DNA of 64,000 nucleotides from JAPPHA01 sp964291635 (lineage in GTDB: Bacteria > Pseudomonadota > Alphaproteobacteria > Rhodobacterales > Rhodobacteraceae). Both the position numbers and the translations under genes were made by a program. The stretch is taken from assembly GCA_964291635.2 (NCBI GenBank), contig OZ219890.1:372001-436000 (forward strand), written 5' to 3'. The notes under the pieces were generated by a model that saw nothing but the letters and a program-made list of their open reading frames with translations, was not told where the DNA came from and did not search any database. This document shows, piece after piece, positions 55,203-64,000 of the stretch (the stretch's first letter is position 1; the number at the start of each line of letters is the position of its first letter).

Positions 55203-56759
55203 ATGGCGCACGTCGCGTCTTCTGACAGCGACTTCATCGAAGGCGGTGTCGAACTCAGACGTCGTCTCCGACGATCCCTAAGATGGCAGAAAGCTCGGGC
55301 CCTGCTCCTTGTCGCGCCCTTGCTCCTTTTCGTCCTCGTGACATTTGTCGCGCCAATCCTCGACATGCTGTTTCGGTCCGTGGAGAACGGGATCGTCTCG
55401 GATTCCTTGCCGAACACGGTTGCCGCACTCCGCCAATGGGACGGTGATAGGGAAAACCTGCCCGGACCGGAAGTCTACAAGGCACTTTATTTCGACCTCT
55501 CGCTCGCGGTCGAACAGAAGATACACACCCGGGTCGGTTCCCGGCTGAACTATGAATCTCCAGGTATCGCGTCCCAGTTCCGTCGAGCCGGGCGGTCAAT
55601 CTCCTCCTTTGAAACCGGTTCCTATCGGGAACATTTCATCGATGCGGACCCGGCGTGGGAATCGACGGAAGTGCTTACGGGCCTGTTTTCCGATGACGCA
55701 GTCATGGACCAGTTTCCGGACTCGGTCCATGCCTTCAGTGTCTGGGCCGTTCGGAACGCCAAGAAAATGCGTGTTCCGGCGGATTACGTTTACGTCACGC
55801 TGGCGAATGAATTCCAGTCGAGAGGTTCGGTTGCTGACCTCCAAGGAACCGCCAGTGATTACAAGGCATTGTTCGACAAGGCCATACCCGGTCTCGCGGA
55901 CATCGAAGAGCCTGACTGGAAAGACTCTTTCATCGGGTCCGACGAACGCTGGGCTGACCCGGATCTCTGGAAAACGCTGCAGGTGTTTTCGCCCCGGTTC
56001 ACGGATGGCTTCTTCCTGAATTCCGTCGACCTGAAAAAAGGGCTGGACGGGATCGAACTGCGCCCGGAGAACGAACGCATCTACATCATCATATTCTGGC
56101 GAACACTGGTCATGTCGCTGACGATTACGATCGCGTGCATCGTTCTCGGATATCCCGTCGCCTACCTTCTCGCCAACCTGCCGACCTCCAGGGCCAATCT
56201 CCTGATGATCCTGGTTCTGCTGCCATTCTGGACTTCGCTTCTGGTTAGAACATCCGCCTGGAAGGTCCTGCTTCAGCAACAGGGGGTCATCAACGACATT
56301 CTTGTCGCAATCGGGATTATCGGGGACGGGAGTCGTTTCGTCATGATCAACAACCAGTTCGGAACAATCGTGGCAATGACACACATCCTGCTTCCTTTCA
56401 TGATCCTGCCGATGTTCGCGGTCATGAAGACGATTCCTCCCTCATATGTGCGCGCGGCACGATCGCTCGGCGCTACGACATGGACAGCATTCAGACGCAT
56501 CTACTTCCCGTTAAGCATGCCTGGCATCGGCGCTGGCTCGATCCTCGTCTTCATCCTCGCGATCGGATACTACATCACGCCGGAACTCGTCGGCGGAACC
56601 AAGGGCACATTCATTTCGAACCGCATTGCCTATCACATTTCGACATCGCTCAACTGGGGACTCGGTGCTGCGCTCGGGACGATTCTCCTGACGGCCGTCC
56701 TGGTTCTCTATTGGACCTATGACCGGATCGTCGGCATCGACAACGTCAAGCTGGGTTAG
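55203..56759 (+). CDS. PotB-like ABC permease with large periplasmic insert
   Basis: At 518 residues this is about 230 longer than a normal PotB. After one N-terminal membrane helix (ARALLLVAPLLLFVLVTFVAP) comes a long hydrophilic stretch to about residue 290, then the usual transport core (TLVMSLTITIACIVLGYPVAY) with the EAA loop YVRAARSLGATTWTAFRRIYFP. The insert lies on the periplasmic side if the topology is standard. It begins 87 bp after the binding-protein gene. Confidence 0.9.
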   Translation: MAHVASSDSDFIEGGVELRRRLRRSLRWQKARALLLVAPLLLFVLVTFVAPILDMLFRSVENGIVSDSLPNTVAALRQWDGDRENLPGPEVYKALYFDLSLAVEQKIHTRVGSRLNYESPGIASQFRRAGRSISSFETGSYREHFIDADPAWESTEVLTGLFSDDAVMDQFPDSVHAFSVWAVRNAKKMRVPADYVYVTLANEFQSRGSVADLQGTASDYKALFDKAIPGLADIEEPDWKDSFIGSDERWADPDLWKTLQVFSPRFTDGFFLNSVDLKKGLDGIELRPENERIYIIIFWRTLVMSLTITIACIVLGYPVAYLLANLPTSRANLLMILVLLPFWTSLLVRTSAWKVLLQQQGVINDILVAIGIIGDGSRFVMINNQFGTIVAMTHILLPFMILPMFAVMKTIPPSYVRAARSLGATTWTAFRRIYFPLSMPGIGAGSILVFILAIGYYITPELVGGTKGTFISNRIAYHISTSLNWGLGAALGTILLTAVLVLYWTYDRIVGIDNVKLG

Positions 56760-56761
56760 TC

Positions 56762-57616
56762 ATGGCGCGCCTGCCACCATACGCGTCGCCCCTTGAAAGG
56801 ACCTGGAACATTGCCTTCCGGGTAATCTGCGTTCTGGTGTTCGTGTTCCTGATCTTCCCGATTCTTGTCATCCTGCCTCTCAGCTTCAATGCCGGGGACT
56901 ATTTCACCTTCTCCCCCGAGATGCTGTCCCTAGATCCTGAAGGTTTCTCTCTGCGTCACTATGACGACTTCTTCACCAATCCCGACTGGCAGGTCGCATT
57001 GTACAATTCCTTCCGGATCGCCCCGGTCGCGACGCTGCTCGCGGTGTCCTTTGGAACATTGGCCGCGATCGGCCTGAGCCAGAGCCACGTCCCGTTCAAG
57101 CGGGCGATCATGGCCGTACTGATATCACCGATGATCGTGCCGCTGATCATTTCGGCCGCAGGGATGTATTTTTTCTATTCGCGCGTCGGCTTGCAGGGAA
57201 CCTATGTAGGCGTCGTCCTGGCCCACGCCGCTCTCGGGATTCCTTTCGTCATCATCACCGTGACGGCAACTCTCGTCGGCTTCGACAGAAGCCTGGTTTT
57301 CGCCGCGGCCAGTCTCGGGGCGGGACCGGTCCGGACATTCTTCAAGGTCCAGATGCCGCTCATTCTTCCCGGCGTGATATCCGGTGCGCTGTTTGCCTTC
57401 ATCACGTCGTTTGACGAGGTGGTTGTTGTCCTGTTTGTCGGCTCGGCCGGATTGAAGACACTGCCGTGGGAGATGTTCAACGGGCTTCGTGAACAGATCA
57501 GCCCGACCATCCTGGCCGTTGCGACGGTCCTCGTCTCGATCTCGATTCTGCTGCTGACGACGATCGAGCTCTTGCGTCGACGTTCTGAAAGATTGCGCGG
57601 CATTTCGCCGGGCTGA
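56762..57616 (+). CDS. PotC-like ABC permease
   Basis: The 284-residue protein has six predicted membrane segments, FRVICVLVFVFLIFPILVI at the start, and the EAA loop LVFAAASLGAGPVRTFFKVQMP. It starts 2 bp after the PotB-like stop. An ATPase (PotA) gene would normally be in the same operon. None follows within the next kilobase. Confidence 0.92.
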   Translation: MARLPPYASPLERTWNIAFRVICVLVFVFLIFPILVILPLSFNAGDYFTFSPEMLSLDPEGFSLRHYDDFFTNPDWQVALYNSFRIAPVATLLAVSFGTLAAIGLSQSHVPFKRAIMAVLISPMIVPLIISAAGMYFFYSRVGLQGTYVGVVLAHAALGIPFVIITVTATLVGFDRSLVFAAASLGAGPVRTFFKVQMPLILPGVISGALFAFITSFDEVVVVLFVGSAGLKTLPWEMFNGLREQISPTILAVATVLVSISILLLTTIELLRRRSERLRGISPG

Positions 57617-58727
57617 CCCCGATACCACACGAGGGCTTTCGCGAATCCCGGGCCGGGAACGCGTTGACGTGACGAAGACCACCCGGTCCTGATTGCATCG
57701 TGTTTTCGGAATAGGACGAGCAAATCGGGTCATATCTCCCGGACACTTTGCTTTCGGCCGATCCGTCACGACCCACACGAAAGGCGACAACACCTGCATC
57801 GCCGTTGGGACAGTTACCATCGCCCATATGTGCGACGGATTACGCCTTCAAAGTCAGGCCGGTCGCGCGCGGGGTGGTGATGGCTGGCGGACCACCCGGG
57901 GCTCAGCAACGTCATTTTGGAACGGGACGCCGACTGGCCCGGACAGAAAGCGGACGAAAGGGCGGCCCGCGCATTGGCGGCTGAAATTACGCGGGTAATC
58001 AGAACATTCTGATCATACGGCCCATCTGCTCTTTCGACGGAACGAAAGACTGGACCGAGCAACCCCAGACAACCCGCAGCCGACATTCGGGATAAACCCG
58101 GCCCGGAAACCGTCAAACAAAGGGGGAATGCTCTCCACCCGGGAAGGAGGTGTACGCATCCAGGCCAAAAGGGTCGTAAGCCGCACTCCGTCAGTGACAC
58201 CAAACCCGTCGGAGGCGACAAACTCAACGCACGCGTGGATTGGACACGAACCGAGACATCGAAGAACATCGAAGAATACCTGGAAAAAACCACCGATTCG
58301 CCTCGAAACAACTCGGAAAATCCAGATCAGGGCAGTCAAAATACACAGGTTGACGTTCGCGATGAACATGGCGTGCGACTACGCGGAAAGGCACTGGCAG
58401 AAAGCCCGGTCGGCCTGCGGGACACGCGACTGAATTTTCCGGAACCTGCAGGTCCTGACAGCCAGTTTCGTGTTCGACGACTGGAAGCACCTGATATAGA
58501 TGCTCGCCGGAGAAGTCGAATTCCCCCCGAACCAGCTCCTGCGCCGGTTCAGACGCAACCGTCGTGGCGTCCCGCAATTCCTCGAACACAGAAAATCCAG
58601 AGGTCAGGAAATCAGACCTGCCGTTTAGAGAATCACTGGGTTTGGTCATGCCCGGCTTTTTTGAATTCGATTATTTCGAATAACGGATGTATCGCATGCA
58701 GACTGAAAGATGAAACAGGAGGAAATC
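57617..58727. other. 1.1-kb region with no supported gene
   Basis: Only short, mutually overlapping frames without ribosome sites or recognisable motifs occur. An AGGAGGT-like sequence at 58145-58151 precedes no substantial frame. The position downstream of potC is where an ATPase gene might once have been, but no Walker motif relic was recognised. Confidence 0.4.
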
Positions 58728-59195
58728 ATGCCCGCACCCTCCAGAAAAGTGTTTTCTGAACGTCTGCCAGACGAGGTGGAGATCAGGAATGCAAAGCAAC
58801 TCAGGGAAATCGTGGCTTCCCAGGTCAAGGACCGTAATGAACCGACGAAACTGTCGCTCGCAGTGAATGACAACGATGTAAGGACCGTAACGCTTCTCCC
58901 GGCATTGACGGAATCGCTGCTGGAAATATTGCGGCTGGTTTCAAACGGGCACGGGTTCTACGTGATCCCGGTCGAGGCGCGACTGACGACGCAACAGGCC
59001 GCCGACCTGCTGAATGTCTCGCGCCCGTTCCTCGTGAAGCTCCTGGAGGAAAACGAGATTCCTTTTGCCAAGACAGGGCGTCACAGGCGCGTCCGTGCAA
59101 GTGACGTTTTCGATTTCAAAGAAAGACGCGACAAAAAGAGATCCGAGGCCTTGAGCGCTCTCGCACGGACGGATGCCGATGAGATACTTGCATGA
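58728..59195 (+). CDS. Excisionase-type (HTH_17) DNA-binding antitoxin
   Basis: The ATG at 58728 follows a perfect AGGAGG at 6 bp, preferred over ATG 58710. The product has 155 residues. Its C-terminal half is a MerR/excisionase-like helix-turn-helix: LTTQQAADLLNVSRPFLVKLLEENEIPFAKTGRHRRVRASDV. This protein type is the usual antitoxin of a PIN toxin, and its stop overlaps the PIN start by 4 bp (ATGA). Confidence 0.85.
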   Translation: MPAPSRKVFSERLPDEVEIRNAKQLREIVASQVKDRNEPTKLSLAVNDNDVRTVTLLPALTESLLEILRLVSNGHGFYVIPVEARLTTQQAADLLNVSRPFLVKLLEENEIPFAKTGRHRRVRASDVFDFKERRDKKRSEALSALARTDADEILA

Positions 59196-59766
59196 ACCTG
59201 TATCCCAACCGATTCACGGTCGTTCTCGATGCCAACGTCCTCGGTGGGTCGCTCAAGCGCAACATGCTGCTCAGCCTTGCCGAGGCCGGGTTATTCCGGC
59301 CTCGATGGAGTAACCGGATTCTCGACGAGACAGAGAGGGCGATTTCGAGGATTACAAAGGGAAACACCAACACGCGTCGGCAACGCGAAGAAATCGAGAG
59401 GGCGTTTCCTGATGGTCTTGTCACCGGATTTGAGACCTTCGAGGAAAAACTCGGCCTGAGGATCCCGATGACAACCTCGTGCTTGCCGCGGCGATCGAGG
59501 CGGCCGCTGCGGTTATCGTCACTGACAACCTTAAACACTTCCCGTCGGCGTTGCTCAAACCGCACTCGTTCGAAGCCCGTTCCACTGATGACATTATTGC
59601 GGACGTTATCGACCGTCATTCCATTGAAACCATCTCAGCGATCAAAGAGATGCGCGAACGCCTCAACAGGCCGGACCTCGATGTGGGCGCTTTCATTCAC
59701 AAGGCCGAGGTGCAGGAGCTGACGCAGTCTGCCGCCGCCATGAACAAGTGTCGTACTTCCCCGTGA
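59192..59766 (+). pseudogene. PIN-domain toxin, frameshifted
   Basis: The first frame gives RFTVVLDANVLGGSLKRNMLL (first PIN aspartate), WSNRILDETERAI and FETFEEKLGL. At about 59455-59462 the frame slips. The next frame continues DPDDNLVLAAAIEAAAAVIVTDNLKHFP, which has the remaining acidic residues, to the stop at 59766. The total of 575 nt is not a multiple of three, consistent with a one-base indel. The antitoxin remains intact while the RNase is broken. Confidence 0.82.
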
Positions 59767-60105
59767 GGGTTGGATTCCGAGCTGGCCGGAAATCCGGCGC
59801 CGACCGGCGAGAAAGCCGGTCCGAAAACGCCAAAACCCGCTCTCCCGCTTCCGGATTCCGGAAAACCGGTTGAACTTGGCGACTCCGGGAAAACTGTCCT
59901 GCACAGCCCCGCCTCGTGAGCGAAATGCTGCGCGACCTGGTTTGGGCCATCAAGCCCGTTCCCCCCTTTGCAAGCGCAAGAAAAAGCCTCCCAGGCGAAA
60001 TCCCCGATTTCGGGTGAAATCAGGACTCCGGAGGAGGGCGATCTCAACCCCCGCCTGACGCAGCCCGGCGATTCCATGTAACGGACACGCCCTGGCTCCG
60101 GGGCG
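59767..60105. other. 339-bp region between convergent genes, no gene seen
   Basis: No supported frame. It contains several GGAATCC/GGATTCC-type short inverted repeats (for example around 59858-59872) that could form terminator-like hairpins, but no T-tract was found. Confidence 0.35.
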
Positions 60106-61257
60106 TCACTCGAAGCGCGCCAGTTCCTTCCATGCGCCGTCCTTGACCACCGAGAGGATGATCGTTTCGGCACCCTGATGATCGTCCGCCGAGTATGAGA
60201 CCTGGGTGTCCAGGTACGGATCGTAGTAGTCGAGGCTTTCCATCGCATTCAGGAAGCTGTCGACGGTAAGATCGCGACCCGCCTTCTCCAGCGCCATTGT
60301 AAAGGTATTCGCGCCGGCGTAACCCAGCAGCGCGCCGGTGCCGGGGAATTCCCCGTACGCCTTCTCGTAGGCCGCGATGAAAGCCGCCGGCTCCGTGCGG
60401 TCGGCCCGCGCCGCGAGATCCGACCAGGCCGCGGCTACGTACATCCCCTCGGTGATGCCTCCCGGCACCTCGGCGACCACGGTGTGAAACGCGCCCGACG
60501 ATCCGACGAACTTGATGTGGGTCAGGCCGAGCTTCTTGGCCGTGCCCATGACGGTGATGGTCTGGCGAATCGTCAGGGCAAGGCCGATCATCCCGCACCC
60601 CGCCGCATTCAGCTTTTGCAGGGATCCGATGAAATCCGCCTCGTCCGGCTTGTGCGCGGTATCTGCGACGTAGGTCAAGGCGGCGTTCGCGCCGCCCTCG
60701 TCGACGAGGGCGGCCTTTATCTCCTTGCCGAAATCGGTCGGGATGTACATGGCGCAGAGTTTCGACACGCCGTGGTTCCCGGCCATGTAGCGCGCCGCAT
60801 GCCTGAGTTCATCGTAATAGAATGCGGCGCCGGCGAAACGAAGCCTGACGGGTTCGCTCAGCATCTGCCGGGCCAGCGTCATGGGAAAGACGTTCGGGAT
60901 GTCCTTCGGGGTCGTCAGCTTGAACCCGGCGATGTTCATCGGCGTGCCCAGTGACAGCAGCATCGCGAACACCTTGTCCCGGTTGACGAGCTTGTTGTAG
61001 CCCTGCAGCGCCTTCGGCATCTGGTAGCTGCTGTCTTCCACGACGAAGCGGATCTTGCGGCCGTGAATGCCGCCGGCAGCGTTCACCTCGTTGAAATGCA
61101 TCTGCGCCGCCTTGATGGACGGCGCCCCGAAGGCAGCGAAGGGTCCGGACAGGTCACTGACCGAACCGATGACGACTTCCCCGTCGCCGACGCCCTGACC
61201 CGCCAGGGCGGGAGTCGCCGCGAACGCCGCAAGGGCAATTATTCTCCAAACTCTCAT
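60106..61257 (-). CDS. Branched-chain amino acid-type ABC substrate-binding protein (LivK-like)
   Basis: The 383-residue protein carries a signal peptide (MRVWRIIALAAFAATPALA) and the type-I periplasmic fold start GDGEVVIGSVSDLSGPFAAFG. The ligand need not be an amino acid. In operons with an acyl-CoA ligase it is often an aromatic or other carboxylic acid. It is the last gene of the livG-livF-ligase-livK order visible here, 19 bp after the ligase stop, behind GAGGAGATCC. Confidence 0.9.
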   Translation of the reverse strand: MRVWRIIALAAFAATPALAGQGVGDGEVVIGSVSDLSGPFAAFGAPSIKAAQMHFNEVNAAGGIHGRKIRFVVEDSSYQMPKALQGYNKLVNRDKVFAMLLSLGTPMNIAGFKLTTPKDIPNVFPMTLARQMLSEPVRLRFAGAAFYYDELRHAARYMAGNHGVSKLCAMYIPTDFGKEIKAALVDEGGANAALTYVADTAHKPDEADFIGSLQKLNAAGCGMIGLALTIRQTITVMGTAKKLGLTHIKFVGSSGAFHTVVAEVPGGITEGMYVAAAWSDLAARADRTEPAAFIAAYEKAYGEFPGTGALLGYAGANTFTMALEKAGRDLTVDSFLNAMESLDYYDPYLDTQVSYSADDHQGAETIILSVVKDGAWKELARFE

Positions 61258-61276
61258 TTCGGATCTCCTCTTCCGT

Positions 61277-63150
61277 TCAGTACATTTCCTCGATCAATGC
61301 GCTGTGCTTCTGTTCCACCAGGCCGCGCCGGAGTTTCATGGTCGGCGTCATTTCATCGTCCTCCGCCGTCAGGAGTATGTCGATGAGGCGGAAATCCTTG
61401 ATCTGCTCCACCGGTGCCAAATTCGCGTTCACCGCTTCAACCTCGGCGCGGATCAGTTCCCGCACAGGTCGCGCCGCGCAAAGCGAGGCGAAGTCGGAAA
61501 AGGGTACACCATTCTCCTGCGCGAATCTCTCCACGTTCTCCGGATCGATCACGATCAGCGCCGTCAGATAGCGCCGCCGGTCGCCCACCACCATCGCGTC
61601 CAAGACATGGGGCGAAAATTTCAACCGGTTCTCGATCGCCGCCGGGCTGACATTCTTGCCGCCGGCAGTGATGATGATGTCCTTGACGCGTCCGGTGATC
61701 CAGAAGAACCCGTCATCGTCGAGGCGCCCGACATCGCCGGTATGGAGCCAGCCGTCGCGCACGGTCTCGGCAGTCAGCGCCGGTGCCTTCCAGTATCCCT
61801 TGAAGACAAGCGGGCCGCGCGCCAGGATTTCCCCGTCCGCACCGATCTTCATTTCCACCGCCGGCACCGCCGGGCCGATCGAGCCCAGCCTGTTGCGGCC
61901 CGGCAGGTTGACCGACAGCACGCCCGTGCTCTCGGTCTGGCCGTAGCCTTCGAGCATGACGAGCCCGATCGCCCAGTACCATTTCACCAGTTCGGGCGAT
62001 ATCGGTGCGGCGCCGGTGGCGATGTAACGGGCGCCGTCGAGGCCGGTCATGCGCCGGAGATTGGCCAGAACCAGACGGTCCCAGAGCCGGAAACGCGCTT
62101 CCAGCAGGGCAGGCACCGGCCGCCCTTCCAGCCTGTATTCGGCGCGTTCCATGCCGCAGGCGAGCGCCCGGCGCCAGGCCCAGCGGCCGGCCGGAGTCGC
62201 CTCCCCCGCCATCACCGTGACCCGGGAATGGATCTTTTCCCAGATCCGGGGGACAGCAGTGAACGACGCCGGCGACACTTCGCGCAGATTGTCGAACACG
62301 GTCTCGACGCTCTCGGCGAAGTTCACCACCGTTTTCGCCACGATCGGGACAAACACCGACATCAGCCTCTCGAGGACGTGACAGAGCGGCAGGAAGCAGA
62401 GCTGCTCGTCCCCTTCGCACGTTGGCAGCGCGCCGAGGGCGGTGCTTGCCGAACAGACGATGTTCTCGTGCGAGATCATCGCGCCTTTCGGCCGGCCGGT
62501 GGTGCCCGAGGTATAAATCAGGACCGCGGTGTCGCCGGGACGCGAGGCTCGCGCCTCTCGCTCGAAACGGCCGGGGTCGCGACGATGCACCTCGTGGCCG
62601 ATCTCGTAGAGCTCGTCAAGGAACAGGATCTGCTCGTCGGCAAAATCGTGCAGCCCCTCGCGGTCGAGCAGGATGCATTTCCGCACCCCGGGAACCCGGT
62701 CGCGGATTTGCAGGAATTTTTCCAGCTGTTCCGCGTTTTCGGCGATCAGGAAACGGCTTTCCGCGTTTCCGAGCAGAAACGCCAGCTGTTCCGCGCTGTC
62801 GGTCGGGTAAACGCCCGAAACGATTCCGCCCATGCACTGGACGCCGAGATCGGCGTAAATCCATTCCTTGTTGTCTTCCGAAAGGATCGAGACCACCGCG
62901 CCCCGCTCGAGCCCGAGCGCTGAGAGGCCAAGGCCGATCGCCCGCGCGGCCTCCAGAAAATCCGACCAGGAATGGCTCTGCCAGACGCCGAGCGTCTTCT
63001 CCCGGTAGGCGGTGCGCGGCCCGAGCGACCGGCAGCGTTCGAGAAACAGCTTGGCCAGCGTGTCGCAGCCATCGATGACATGGGGGGCGGTGTCGTCCGC
63101 GCTTCCCCCCGGCTTGCCGGTCCGCTGCGGCGGGTCGCGCTTGGCCAGGT

Positions 63151-63163
<13 letters not shown>
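61277..63163 (-). CDS. AMP-dependent acyl-CoA synthetase/ligase (long-chain type)
   Basis: A 628-residue adenylate-forming enzyme with the P-loop motif LIYTSGTTGRPKGAMISHEN, the YGQTES motif and LHTGDVGRLDDDGFFWITGR, ending with a catalytic lysine region KLRRGLVEQKHSALIEE. The form matches long-chain fatty-acid-CoA ligase-like enzymes found inside Liv-type operons. It probably activates the carboxylic acid imported by the transporter to its CoA thioester. Its start overlaps livF by 13 bp. Confidence 0.92.
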
Positions 63164-63920
<757 letters not shown>

Positions 63921-63924
<4 letters not shown>

Positions 63925-64000
63925 GGCGTCGCCATGTCCGCGCCGAGATAGGCCTCGACGACGCCCGGTTCCGCCTGCACCTCGGCCGGGGAGCCGAGCG
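63921..64000 (-). CDS. LivG-like ATP-binding protein, C-terminal end only
   Basis: The last 26 codons read GSPAEVQAEPGVVEAYLGADM and stop, matching the conserved LivG C-terminus (GxPxEVxxxPxVxEAYLG). The rest lies beyond the window. Position upstream of livF with an ATGA overlap agrees. Confidence 0.8.

Noticed and set aside
61304..62923. 539-codon plus-strand frame
   Set aside because: Antisense to the acyl-CoA ligase in GC-rich DNA; arginine- and histidine-rich shadow with no family match.

Overview
The window reads as the chromosome of a GC-rich alphaproteobacterium, probably marine and of Rhodobacterales or Rhodospirillales type. That placement rests on the gene order rplU-rpmA-obg-proB-proA, the adjacent cysS-cimA pair, a TPR-sulfotransferase, a DddP-like M24 protein and the general protein flavour. 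No 16S gene is present, so the placement is an inference.

Layout. 1-5990: ribosomal/proline housekeeping operon on the minus strand (L21, L27, Obg GTPase, ProB, start of ProA) with a divergent TPR-sulfotransferase. 6030-8044: one complete IS66-family insertion with an 8-bp target duplication. 8223-14694: a LacI-regulated, sugar-type ABC transporter operon carrying two double-domain SnoaL-like proteins, no ATPase, and a perfect 18-bp operator palindrome. 14790-19474: tRNA-Ser(CGA), a GCS2-type glutamate-cysteine ligase, citramalate synthase and cysteinyl-tRNA synthetase. 20292-27514: PLP enzymes (aminotransferase, decarboxylase), an orphan MttB-superfamily methyltransferase, an HpcH/HpaI aldolase, a ParS/Xre-like protein and a LysR regulator. 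27612-32272: a catabolic-looking cluster (class II aldolase, membrane desaturase, PanB-like C1 enzyme, DddP-like M24 protein, Rieske ferredoxin) divergent from the LysR gene.

32.4-47.5 kb is an accessory graveyard. It holds IS110, ISNCY, IS66, IS5 and IS200/IS605 remnants, one end of a Tn3-family transposon (38-bp terminal repeat, amber-mutated resolvase, tnpA stub), a 362-bp MITE-like element, two Uma2 relics, the toxin-antitoxin pairs brnTA and hipBA, a PIN-domain module, a HEPN-like orphan, two serine recombinases (one relic) and a frameshifted tyrosine integrase. Many genes here carry single-nucleotide frameshifts.

47.6-64 kb returns to ordinary metabolism: a UbiH-family hydroxylase, an iron alcohol dehydrogenase, a WbpE-like/Gfo-Idh nucleotide-sugar pair, a PotD-PotB-PotC polyamine-type transporter without ATPase, an excisionase-like antitoxin with a broken PIN toxin, and a Liv-type transporter operon (livG, livF, acyl-CoA ligase, substrate-binding protein) running off the right edge.

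Best candidate for an undescribed system: the 26.6-32.3 kb cluster. It pairs a membrane di-iron oxygenase-type enzyme and a Rieske ferredoxin with a one-carbon-transfer PanB homologue and a DddP-like enzyme that lacks one of the usual metal-ligand aspartates.
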